From Trochalopteron elliotii (lineage: Eukaryota > Chordata > Aves > Passeriformes > Leiothrichidae): 64,000 nucleotides of DNA. Made by a program: the position numbers and the translations under genes. Positions 38,599 to 50,425 of the stretch are shown piece after piece. The notes under the pieces were generated by a model, which searched no databases, was not told the origin of the DNA, and saw only the letters and a program-made list of their open reading frames with translations. Within the stretch, counting starts at the first letter, position 1. Each line of letters begins with the position of its first letter. The stretch is taken from assembly GCA_024734555.1 (NCBI GenBank), contig JANPWX010000477.1:341783-405782 (forward strand), written 5' to 3'.

Positions 38599-41500
38599 GT
38601 TTATTGATTTGAAAATACACCTCATTTTGGAGAGTTAAGGTTCACATCATAACTTTTTTTACAGAGAAATAACTTTGCATCTCAACACACTGCAGTGTAG
38701 GATGCATTTGTTCTTCAGCTATATCACTAATATTAGTATCATTAATATTGGTATCCCCATTTACATTTAAAAACTGAAGCACAGAGATTAAGCAAATTAA
38801 TCACAGTCACCAAGCACTCTCTGCATCTCAGGGAGGGAAGAAGCAATAGAAAAAATTATTAAACCACTTCTTTATGAAGAGTCAGTAAATCCTTAAGGAT
38901 TTTGATGCAGAAGGCAAAGAAAATTTGAAGCTTGGTCATACTTGAGGTAGCAGTAGGAAGTGTGTACCTTAATCCAGATCCCATTCCATAAAGGTAAATC
39001 TCAGCATAATGCAAGTGGACCCTAACCACAACACTGAGTAAAGCAATTCCCAGCTTGATTAAGGAGAAGGGAAAGATAGAGAACATTTTTTCAAACCTAT
39101 CTAAAATGTATGTAGGAAAAAAAAGGTTTTAATTTTACATCTCTCTAGGTACTTGCAAAGTGACTGTAATTTAATTGTTCACATAGTGGGGTTGTTGACC
39201 ATTTATTCTTTACTTAGTTTTGCCTTGGCTGTTGTTCTGCTTTAGTGGTAACTGAGAGGGTCTGATGAGGCAGCTGAGGAACTAAACCTCTTAATGTGAT
39301 TACTGGTTTACCCTTTCTCCAGAATCTCAGTACTAGAGGTGAAGTCAGACCTCATTCTGCCAGTGAAATGCCTGGGTTGGTTCAGATTTTGGTGATAGAG
39401 GGTCTAACTGTGGCAGTGATGCACTGATGAGTAGCATTGTCCAAAGGGAGGAGTGTCCTTGAGCCATAGGAATTTTCAGTGGTATCACAGTATTTACATC
39501 TTATGAATGTCACAGAGCTTACAGCAACTGCAGCAAAAAATGAAGCCCAGTCAAGATCTCCTGCTGAAGCTCCTGCAGAAATTGTTTTCACTAGACCTAT
39601 ACTTGTTTATTTCTTTTGGTACATGACATTTGATGATATTTAAAAACATTTAAACAGAGAAGTTAAATCTTTTCTAGGTCCATTCTCCTGTTAGGTGACT
39701 ACATGTACTATTTCTTCTCTAACCAGATTATGTAGAAATGCTGACAGAGGGGTTCACATCCTGATGTGTCTTTCTGTCTTGAAAAGTATTCAGGGTAGAA
39801 TTCTTCTTTTAAGTAACAGATCTCTATCGTAATAAATTGTCTAATTTAAAAAGCTGGGGTTTATAGAAAGAATATTTAACCAAGTGCAATGAAACCTCAG
39901 CCAGCTGAGCCATCATCTTTAGTGACAGGGACCTCAGGGAAATCTCCAGGGCTGCACAAGAGATTTCATTATTGCTAGATTTTAGCACTTCTGATATACA
40001 CAGAAAATGCACTTAAATCCCTCACAAATACCATAATCAAAGTCTGTTACATATAATAGATATTTTGATTTCCTTAAAAATATTTCTGCTAGACTATGGC
40101 CACTTTGCCATAGGCCTGAACACCTCGATACTTCCAGCTTCTAAGTTTTGGTGTATCCCCATTAGAACATGAACCTCATTTAAAAAGTAGCAGTGCAGCA
40201 TGGGGCACTCCTTTAAATATACAGACTATTCCTTCATGTGTACCTTGAGTAATTGCATTTATTTCTGCTTGCATGAGCACTTCTGAAAGCCTTTTTAAAT
40301 AATTCTGGGAATTTCCAATGAGACCAAAACATAAAAGCATTTGTCTCCTCACAGACATTTTGGTGGCAGACAGCAACCCCCTGATTTTTTTGAGGCTGAG
40401 GAGCAGTGAGGAGAGAGGCAAACACTTGATTCTGTCTGGAGTTGGCTGTATAATTGCATTTCAGAAAAGCTCACTATCAGCCTAACACTGCTCCCATGAA
40501 ATTCTGCCAACTTCTCAACCACAGCTGCAGCTGCAGACACCTGTACAAGAAGAAAATGGTGTAAGGATGTAACATTCACAGCTGTAGTTCCTCCCTTGCC
40601 TTCCAGTCTCCTAAGAAACGCCAACCTATAAATTAGATTAACACCAATCTGCCTGAAACACAGATTAAAAGTGGTGGTTCATGCTCTTTTAGTCTCCTTT
40701 CTGATATGTTCCCTCTACAGGTAATTTGTTCCATAGACCTTGACAAGACCCCTCATTCTACCGTTTCCAATCCACCTCAAAATTAATGTTCCAGACTACA
40801 CACAGAAGCCCAAACATAAGCAAGCAACTATGAGAACTGAGCTAAATCACATGGAGATCATTTACTTACACATCACATCCCTTTGGCACATCCTTGATCT
40901 TTCATCAGTTTCTGTCTCTCATTTTGCAGTCTCTCAAGGCAAGCACTGCTATCCTTGTTTACACAGAGACCACCACAGTGGGACCTTGATCTTGATTTAA
41001 ATTAAAAATAATTAATGCTAACAAGAATTTGGCATCTCTGATTTTGAATCTTATCCAATTTTGGATCTTTCATATTGAAAAGACCTTTCCAGAGTTTCCC
41101 CATAAGCATCCCTGGGTAGAAGCCCAGAATGAGCCCTGGAGATGAGCCAAAGACCTAGCTAGCCCAGACACAAACATGCTTCTAACTGAACTGTAATGAC
41201 ACCTCTTCGTATTCTAAGTTCACTTGCTACAGTTCATTTTAAGGTTGAATTTTACAATTTCTCCTGCCTAGGAACTTTTCTTCTTGTTCAAAGGAACAGA
41301 AATATTAAATAGCACCCCCCCTGCATTGAAATAGAGCTGAACAAGGAGAATGTTTCAATGGATGTGATTAATAACCAGGCTGCATACCTCATTAAAGGAG
41401 ATTTATGTTTAAGCTAATGTATATGGCTTGCAAATTGTACATAAAGTTGGAATCCTGCTTAGCTTTCTGCTGTGCTTAGCAATGAATTAAAATGCTTTTC

Positions 41501-43066
41501 TCTGTTTCTCATTTAAGCCTTATAATGAACAGTGTAAGCAAGAACTGCACATATGGAAACTGCTGTTTATTGATGAGAGTTTAAGTGACATATAGAAGAA
41601 AAGATAATGAATTTAGATCAAGTCTTAAATGAATTTATTATATACTCATTCATGCCAAAAGCATAGGATGGATTTGTGACACTGATCAAAACATTTTATC
41701 ACCTGGATTTGATAATCTACTAACATGTGAAAGAATAAGGTACTAGTGAAACTTAACGAAGGAAAATATTTCAATCAAGTGTAGATTCTGGCATCCAGCA
41801 AAAATAATCTGTACTTGAATCATTATAGAAACAACACATTTCGTCATTTGCAGCTTTCTGGCAAAGACGGAGCAATAATGGATTCTTCAAAGAAAAGCAA
41901 AGAATGGTTAAATAGTTAGGGAAGTAAATAGGTGGGAAAGAATACATGTCAAAAAAAATGACCAGTGCATCTGTATGTTTGAGGGAATGAAGAGAGTGTT
42001 TGAAGGGAGTGGGACAAATTTCTGGAGTTTTATGCACAAGACAAGTGTAAAATGGTATCAGTGGTGGGACCCAATTGTGAAAGGAAAAAAAATTTTACCT
42101 TTCAGTGGCAAGATATATCTTTCTGCATAATCTGAAGTTTCTGAACTCTATGATTCCAGACATATCAAGTAATAAGCAGAAAAATTCATTTGTCACTTTT
42201 CCCAGTGAAATTATTCATTGTAACAACAAACATCCCCTTTCTGGAGCAGATTGAAAATCACCTGGGAAAGGCTTTGTGGGGATTAATCTCCCTTTGAAAG
42301 GGGTATAGTCACTCTGATCGTGAATATTTTTCATACACCTCTAAAGTCTAATGGGAGACCTTCTTTTCACCGTGCCTGCAGAGCTGGTGCTGGAGTTAAC
42401 TTGGTTTGAAACACAAAAGAGTGTGAGTGCTGCATCTTGGCTGAAGTAGCTCATTTTCAGTTACTACCCCAGGACAAGTTCCAGCTGAGTAAAGCAGGGC
42501 TAGCCTCTACCTTGATAGTTACCAGGTCAAATCCTGTCAAATTCCTACACCAATAATTCCTGTTTGAAAATTACTCCTCCTGGTGACACTGTGGTGCAGA
42601 GCACAGTGCCTCTGTTCCCCTCCTGGGCACTGAGATTTCCACCTAGACTGCTTATCTTGATGTAACAGCACACCTTTACTGCAATGAGGAGAGAGCTTCA
42701 GAGCAAAGGGAATGAACCTGTCTGCTGACAGGGTGATATTTTTAACAGTGTTGTTAGTGCAGGATTTGCTGATATTTGTTTACTTCAGAAAAGGGATGGG
42801 AAGGCAGAGAGGAAGGCGACATTGGCCTTTTGCTTCTGGTTGCAGAGAGTGAAGGAAATACAGGGACTGACTCAGCAATTTGAAAAATAGGTATTAAATC
42901 TCCCTTTCCCTCCCCAAAAAGCCCCGTTCCTGCACTGCACAGGAACATGGAGGAAGGCTACTCCACTGCCCTTGCCAAGCCTTGGACAGCATTGGGATCA
43001 TTGCAGCACCAGGGGTCTGGCTCAGGCTGCCCCACCAGTGGGGCTGCTCAGACTGGGAAGCACCCT
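38599..43066. other. PTCHD4: PTCHD4 intron sequence
   Basis: No exon, RNA gene or transposon was recognised. The stretch about 41340-41560 is free of simple repeats, rich in ATTAA/TAAT motifs, and compositionally like conserved noncoding DNA. That impression cannot be tested from this sequence alone. All frames are under 100 codons until the minisatellite region. Confidence 0.5.
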
Positions 43067-43140
43067 CACAATCCCCACAATCCTCACAATCCTCACAATC
43101 CTCACAATCCTCACACCCTCACATCCTCACATCCTCACAT
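43067..43140. repeat. Minisatellite: five 9-bp units passing to 8-bp units
   Basis: The unit cacaatcct (first copy cacaatccc) repeats five times (43067-43111). It is followed by three 8-bp units cacaccct, cacatcct, cacatcct (43112-43135) and a partial copy. The 9-bp units keep all frames open, producing apparent + strand frames of 79-159 codons with repeated Asn-Pro-His, Ile-Leu-Thr or Ser-Gln-Ser. These frames are a by-product of the repeat and not genes. Confidence 0.93.
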
Positions 43141-46100
43141 CTGGCTGCTCCAGATCACAGAGAGCTGCCAAGCAGCAGATGCAGCCCCGTGGCTGCTGCC
43201 CTACTCTGTGAAACACAAACTGAGCTGCTCACACAGCAATGCTCCAGGGGAGCAGCATCCCTCGCCCATATTTCCCTGTACATGTTTCCCTATAAATTTA
43301 GCCATGTTGCCAATTCAGGATGTGTAAGCTACTTATATACTATTTATCAGACAGCAGTGACAGAATGCTGTAGATGCAGGAATTCATTCAGAAAAGCTAT
43401 AAATGATTATAAAGGTTCTCAGCATGCCTCTTCACAGCCAAAAACCTTTCCTTGGACCTAAGGGTTTCCTCTCATTAGACAAGGGGTTAAAAACAAAATT
43501 AACCAAAGAGAGAAGAAATGACTTGTCTGATGACTGGAATAAAATCATTCTCCTTAAATTTCTTCATGCAGTTTTATTGAGGAATGAAAACTGCAAAACA
43601 TATTGATGCTCTGCCTGCTGCTCCACAGCTTGCAGCTACACTCGTATCAAATTGGCTCAAAACCCTGTAACACTAATATGGACCATTCAGCAAACTAAAA
43701 GGACTTGCATGCATTCGTGGAGAAAAATTGCATGGAAATGGTCATTAAGGTCAGAGATAACATATTTGGACACACAAGTCAATGAGTCAAGAAGCAGCAG
43801 GAGCCTGGGGGAGTGTTTTGGGTGAGTCTTGACTTGATGCTTGACCTGTTGAAATCCCCATTTTTAAAGCACTTTTCATTGGCTGCAATCAGAAATAGGA
43901 TGCTAAGCTAGATAAACCCTTTGGCCTGAGTCAGCCTGAAAGCTTTTATGTTCCTCTGTATTCATGGGTCTGACTGCATCAAAATTCAAATGCACAAGAA
44001 GCATGAATTAAAGTTGTGCAGCCCTCCAGGCCCTTAAATCTGGCTATTAAGTGTTTTACTTTACGAATTTTAGTATTGTAGCAATACCATTTAGAAACCT
44101 AGCTTTGAATTGATACAAATACTTGCCACTTTCACTGCCTGGTCTCAAGTCCCATTTACCCTTGGCACCTGTGCACAGCAGTGATTAAAAATTGATTATT
44201 TTGCCCTGGGATGATATAGCAGGGATGATATAGCATTGATTCCCTTATGCTCTCTATGTATGAATGAATATCATGACCTCTGTGCAGTGTTGTGGGTATT
44301 ACACCAATTTTATGGCAGGGAAATTGAGGCAAAAAGAAATCTAGTTTTAATCTATCTAACTTTAAATTTTCTAGTTTTGAACTATCAGAAAGATCCACCA
44401 GAAGGCCCATGGCATTGACCAGCCTTGCTGTTCTCATGTAGCACAGGATTTTTATTGCTATTTATATGCTCAAAACCTGATATCAATCAATCAATCAATC
44501 AATCAATCAATGTATATGTCTTACTTTGGAAATCCATACCTTGGATGTTGGACCAAGACACAGAAGAAGTAAACCACGCAAACTCATAGACATTTATTAA
44601 AATATGTTGCTTTGACTTCTGCTTTTCCTGCAAGCCCTTGACTCCTTCCCACATTGTTTTTCAGCCTTTTCAAGAGTCAGGGCTGTCACCAATGAAAGAC
44701 TCCTACTTTACATGGCTCTGATTCACTCCCCAAATCACTGACCAGAGCACTCCATGACGAGATGGAGTTAGACCAAAAAGCTCTTTCTCAGTTTTGTAGG
44801 GCATGGCCTCACCTTCAAGCTGCTTCTCATAAACTCTGCTGAAATGATTGTAAATAAAGAACAAGAGGAGCTTCAGTTTCATGGCAAAACTCCCACAGCC
44901 ATCTGATATGCCCAGTTTTGCCATCAAAAACATGAGTGGGTTGGCTTGTGCAGGACTCAAAAAAAAGCCTCTTCCAGTCAGCAGCATTTAGCAGCTCATT
45001 AATGTATCTGAAACCTGACCTTTAGCAGTCCATCCCAGGGGAAGGATTATTAAGCTTTTCACTTAACTATTATTTCGGCTAAACTCAGCCTGAAAATTTA
45101 AGGCTAGAACTATAGTCTTGGAACAATATATGAGACACCTTTTTGTTTTGGGGAGAACTGTTCTTGCTTGGAATACTAGGAGCAGTGAGTCAGCTGGCTG
45201 CCCTCCCTTTTCCCATTATTATTTTGAATATCCATATTTTCAGATGGGAAAAATTTTAAACATTAAAATAGTTTGAGCTTGTGTTCTCCTAGCACATCAA
45301 GGAGTCTGGAGAAGTACTTTTTCTGATGAATCTTTTGTTGTGCATACATCCCTATGGAGGTCATTGGAGATTCCTAATCTGCATCCATTCTAATGAATTA
45401 ATTATTTCCAGGGTTAATTTTCTGTCACAGAGGCCAGCTGGTGCAAACTAAGCATGTAAACTATGGTACGTTACTCCTTTAGCCTTTAGAACAGAGTGGG
45501 CCATGCACAAACCTTAATTTGCACCTGGGAATTATTTGGGAAAGTGCCATGGACAGAATAAAAGCATGCCAGGGAGCACTCAAAAAATTTAATATTGTAT
45601 AGAAAGTCACAGTCCTGGCTTTGTTCTGTTTTCTAGTAAAGGCTGTGGCCAAAGGGTGATGCTGCTCTGCCACTGCAAGTACAAAAAAAATCACATTGAT
45701 GTTGAATTTCTGAGTTCTGTTGATGTACCATGTTTACATCTATAAACTTGAGTGGTCTATAAACTTAATCCGTTTGTGGACATGACAGAAAACAGAGTGT
45801 GCTAATTCAGTTTATCACATTTTTATAGCAATGGCTTCACTGGTTGAAAGCGTCTTCAGCTGGTGGGAGGAGCAGGGTCTGCTTTCCTTTATAGGGTGAC
45901 TGACACAACAATGTGTCCCTGTTGCTTTGGGACCAAACCCTCTGCTGTTTTGAGCCCATCCCTCCCACTTGTCTTTACTGTGTGCATTCATTAATCTCTC
46001 TGACCATTAAAACCACCATGGTAACAGGAACTGGGGAGATGATCTCTGCCTCTCTTTCCATCTGATACACTGCTCCAGCTATCCTTCCTCCTAAAAAGCC

Positions 46101-47029
46101 TGATTACCCCTAATAAGAAGCCCAACACTGAGAAAGAAAAAGGAGGAATGAGGAAACTGCTGGATCAAACTGCTTCAAACCTAGTTTTTACTGCTTTTGA
46201 TACACTTTAAAATGTTGCATTGTCAGTCGTTGCAATGGGGGTAAGGCATAGATAACCCAAACCAAGACCACAGATCCCATTTAGTAGCTTGGTACATGTA
46301 ACTGAGAGATGTATAAAATATGTAAAGAGGCAGCCTCCTAAGTTTGTTACCAAAAGAAGGTTTTGCTTGTGAAGCTCAGAAGAAAGAAAATTATAATCTA
46401 CACCAGGAGCAAGGTGCTGACTGTTCCCAATGAATCACTGATCTTATGGAATGCTTTGTTTTATTACTTTTATGTCAGCAGAGCTTTGTGAGAAGCACTT
46501 CACAATGTGCTCTCAGTACCCTGAATTTACTGAGAAAGGCAAATAACAATAAATATAAATGAACTATATTTGTAAATCACTGCAATTTAAGTGTGGGACA
46601 GCATGCAAAATTATGCTTTGTTTTAGAAAGAGATTTTAAGATTGCTTGCCTCCTACAGGAACCTATACATCAGTTTATTTTAGTTGATTGCTTCTGAGAA
46701 TGTTGCCCATTCATCCCAGTGATGACATAGCAAATTGCTCTTTCCCTTCAGTTTTAAAGAACTAAAAATGATTTTAGATATTGTCATGACTTATCATTAT
46801 AAGACTGAGCCAGAAATTTGTACTGTTTCAGTCTATATCTCTCAAGCTGATAAATGGTTGTATAATGGTGTTTTCATTCATAAGGCTCCAACTACACAGG
46901 ACAAGCTTAAAAGATTGCTAAATACAAACCAGAACACTGGCAAAATATAAAAATGTTTCAGAAAGGAATATTAAAATTCCTTTTCTTACAAAAGTTTTAT
47001 CTGTGGTCTGTAAAAATATCCTCTGTGTG
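43141..47029. other. PTCHD4: PTCHD4 intron sequence
   Basis: No exon was recognised. Contains an exact 14-bp tandem duplication of gggatgatatagca (44208-44221 and 44222-44235) and (ATCA)7. Frames are short and unrelated to known proteins. Confidence 0.5.
44482..44509. repeat. (ATCA)7 tetranucleotide microsatellite
   Basis: Seven uninterrupted ATCA units followed by a partial copy. Pure tetranucleotide tracts of this length are commonly polymorphic. Confidence 0.95.
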
Positions 47030-47119
47030 GAAAGTGGGCAGTGCCCCTGCCCATGGCAGGGGTTTGGAACTAGGTGATCTTTAAGGTCTCTCCCAACCCA
47101 AACACTTCTATGTTTCTCT
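47030..47119 (+). mobile_element. Short CR1 3' tip, sense on + strand
   Basis: 'cagtgcccctgcccatggcaggggtttggaactaggtgatctttaaggtctctcccaacccaaac' followed by 'acttctatg' is the CR1 3' end in sense orientation. It is truncated to about 90 bp. It lies 250 bp from the ORF2 fragment at 47375-48090, which has the opposite orientation, so the two are not one element. Confidence 0.9.
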
Positions 47120-47374
47120 GATTTTGAAATGTAATTTTTCAAGAAAAGCAGTAATGAGAGCAGAAAATGTTCCCATAAAATGTTCCCACAAAAAATTGCC
47201 ATAAAATCTGCATGTTTGTAACCTCATTTTAGATTTAACATTGTTATTTCATATAAAATGCTGATAAGTATCTTTTCATTTTAAATGTGAAGATGAAATC
47301 TTCACATAGCCATGGACATGGAGCTCTGCTGCTCTAGCAGCACTGCAGTCCTGTACTGTTTTCTCAGGCAGAAA

Positions 47375-48090
47375 TGTTGCTGAGTACCTCAGCCTTCTCC
47401 TGGCTGGGTATTACCAGTTTGCCAGTATTTTTTATCAGGGTGTTATGCCTTCCTTGACCTTCCTTTTCTGGCCAACATGTCTGTAGAAGCCCTTCCTGTC
47501 AGTCTTTGTTTCACTAGCCAAGTTCAGCTCCAGGTGTCTCTGGGTCTTCACTCACCCCATCCTCACACAATTGAGTCCGTCCTATTACCTTTCCAGTCCC
47601 TGTTTCCACTGCCTGTGTATTTTCTTCTTGCCTTTTAGTTTGACCCTACTCAGCCATGCTGGTTTCCTGCCTTCTTTTCCTTATTTCTTGCTCCTGGGGA
47701 TTGCCAGGTCTTGTGCTCTGTGCAAGATATCCTTAAAGAGCCTCTAGCTCTGTTCTGCCTCCTAAGGACAGTTTCCTGTGGGGTTGTATAGACTAGCTTC
47801 TCCAAGAGCTGAAAGTTTATTTTCCTAAACTTCAGGGGCTTATCTTGACTCTTCATCTGACCCACATCTCCTCCATCTCTGCTTCCTCCCCTGTCTCTTC
47901 TGAGCAGTCTTTGGCCATTGATAGCCATGCTCTGGTCATGGGATTCACCCCACCATGTTTCAGGAATGGCTTATAGGTCACAGCTTTCTGACAGCATGGT
48001 GGCTTCCAGTTTCTCCATTGTATTATTTATGCCAGGTGTAGAGGTATTCAAGTAGGGGCACTTCAGCTGGGCTTCCTAAAGGAACACCTC
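47375..48090 (-). mobile_element. Decayed CR1 ORF2 fragment (endonuclease to endonuclease-RT linker)
   Basis: On the minus strand, broken frames encode remnants of CR1 ORF2. Near 47931-47965 a block reading E-T-W-W-G-E-S-H-D matches the CR1 endonuclease segment. It is followed by AINGQRLLRRDRGG, which matches the family's 'AIDGYKLFRRDRQG'-type motif. Near 47595-47672 another frame reads KPAWLSR..KLKGKKKIHRQWKQG, matching the conserved linker before reverse transcriptase. Stops and frameshifts interrupt it and part of the endonuclease is missing or scrambled, so it is inactive. Similarity fades above about 48090 and no reverse transcriptase domain follows below 47375. The 92-codon frame at 47650-47928 is part of this element. 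Confidence 0.82.
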
Positions 48091-49861
48091 TTAATTCCCT
48101 AGAGGTATTTCCCTGATATTTCCCTTTTGGTTTCTGTTACCTTTTGACTTGCTTCTGTAAGATTTCAGATTTCCTGTAAGTGCTCTCTGGTGTACTCAGC
48201 TTATCTCAGAGCCACAAGCTGAGGGTCCTGGATAGCACTGAATTCCTTTAACCCTGGTGTTAAATCTCACAGATTGCCATGTTCAGGGCAGATATTATCC
48301 CCCTTGCCCTTCAAATCTCTTGTCTATCTGGAAATCTACAGGTGTCTATCTCCTTCCATTGACTCAAGGAGACAGAGCTTCAGATGTCAACTACTCAGTT
48401 ATGCCAGGTGGGATCAGTCCAGGTGCATGTGAATAAAGACCACAATTATCTCTGAGGAACTGGCTCCTTTGGTGAGGCAGGGATTTGTACTGCATCCAAG
48501 GAGGTGGCTGGCAAAGCTGAATTTCCACATCATGAAGTGATCAAGCAGATGCTCACATTTTGGCTCGGTGTGTTGGGGTTGTCTCCATGGAGTATTCTGA
48601 GACAATATGTGCCCATATAGATGGAAAGATGTTGTGGAATTATTACTGTTACAAGGTCTGCCTTCTGCATGCCAACAACAGCTACAAGAGATGCCCTTGC
48701 ACAGTAAAGAGAGCAATATCTGATTAGTAGGGAATAAAACTGTGGCATCAGCAGATCATACAAATATTATGGTAGCAAACTGCCAAGAACCCTGCTGTCA
48801 ATTAATTTTCTCATAAACAATTCTGCAGAACATTCTTCTTTGCCTTTGTCACTAACAGAATGATGATGATGGCAGATTTCATTACTTCTGGAACAGCAGA
48901 CTGGGAGGTGGTGTGTCCAAGCAGACTTGTCAGCAGCCCATATGAAGGCAGGATGGATTCATATATCTTCTCTTACTCTGTTTTCTGAGCTCTCAAGTAT
49001 GAACTAAACAGAACAAGACCCAAAATGCTCATTCTCCTATACTGACCTTTTTTTTCCTCTTTTTTTCTTTTAGCATAGATGGTTGACAGACTTTTCTTGA
49101 TTTCGTTTTGCAGATTTGTTTGTTCAGGTGTAATTTTCTTCTTCTCCAGGGTCCAATCCCTAGTTGCAGGATGTCCCCTGGCACTTGATGACTTCCTCTG
49201 ATTCTTGCAGCTTGTAAGAAAACCCAATCCAGCCTTGCTGTGAATGATCTACTTCTGTGACCTGTATTTGTCTCCAAGAGCAAAATAAGTAATGCTGGTC
49301 AGTTAGCCCAGAGCTTGCCTTAAACAGAAGGCAAACTTCTGATGGAAATCACAAGTTTTCATCCAAAAAAAACAGGGATTTTAAGCTCTTGGGCCACAAG
49401 AATGAAGAATCTAAACTAAAAAAACGAGGGTATAGAAGATACTTAAGGGTCCTGTTTAGACTATTCTCTCAGGTTTCTTAGCCAGGGTACTTGTTCACAC
49501 TTTCACACCACAAACACTATCCCTTGAAAAAGGACTTTGAAGAGACTCTAACCTGCACAGGCACAATTTGACTTGAATATTGACTCAAAGAAGCACGTAA
49601 TCAAAATGATGTAACTGAAAACCTTTTTATTGTGGTTGTATGCATCAATTTCTATCACTGCTCTTCATGTCACCTTCCCACCTACCTCTCTTTTTATATT
49701 AAAGTGAAAGAATTTCTTTAGCCTTGTTGGTCAGTATTCAGCATTGAAAAGAGTGTCTTAGTCTTATTTGAGAGTAGATAACAGAACAACAAGGAATCTT
49801 GGTGGGGTTTTCTTTTATCTTTGTTCTTTCAGGACTGAATTGATGCCATTACAACTCACTC
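48091..49861. other. PTCHD4: PTCHD4 intron sequence, possibly with further degraded LINE sequence
   Basis: The first 600 bases keep the less AT-rich composition of the adjoining CR1 ORF2 remnant and might be its 5' continuation, but no motif could be matched. A 100-codon minus-strand frame at 48414-48716 is unidentified. From about 48800 the sequence is ordinary intronic DNA. Confidence 0.4.
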
Positions 49862-50425
49862 TAGAATAACAGAATTATTAATGTTGGGAAAGACTTCTCA
49901 GATGGTCCAACCATTAAATCAGCACTACAATGTCTACCACTAAACTGCCTCTAACAATGCATCCACACACTTTTGTATGCTTTTGGGCATTGTGACCCCA
50001 TCATTTCCCTTGGCAGCCTGTTCCACTGCCTGAAAATCATTTCAGTGAAGAAATTTTCCTAATATCCAATCCAAACTTTCCCTGGTGAAACTTGAAGCTG
50101 TTTTCCCTTGCCTTATTTCTGACCCCCACCTGGCTGTCCCCTCCTGTCAGGGAGTTGTGCAGAGCCAGAAGGTTCCCCCGACCCTCCTTTTCTCCAGGCT
50201 GAGCCCCCCCCAGCTCCCTCAGCTGCTCCTCCTCAGACTTGTGCTCCAGACCCTTCCCCAGCTCCATTCCCTTCTCTGGATGCACTCCAGTCCCTCACTG
50301 TCTTTCTTGTCATGAGGAGTCCAAAACTGAACCCAGTATTTGAGGTGTGGCCTCACCAGTGCCCAGCACAGGGGACAGTCACAGCCCTGGTTCTGCTGGC
50401 CATGCCATTGCTAGTGCAAGTTGCT
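49862..50425 (-). mobile_element. CR1 LINE 3' fragment, about 560 bp
   Basis: The longest 3'-end CR1 in the window, in reverse complement. It includes 'gaataacagaattattaatgttggg', 'cccttggcagcctgttccactgcctg', 'gaagaaattttcctaatatccaatccaaactttccctgg', 'ctccaggctgagcc', 'cctcagctgctcctcctcagacttgtgctcc', 'agtccaaaactgaacccagtatttgaggtgtggcctcaccagtgcccagcacagggg' and 'ccctggttctgctggcca'. It reaches the part of the 3' region that precedes the last ~500 bp of the element. Short frames on both strands here are CR1 by-products. Confidence 0.95.

Noticed and set aside
42947..43461. Three overlapping + strand frames up to 159 codons with repeated peptides
   Set aside because: The 9-bp minisatellite keeps all frames open; flanking residues match nothing known.
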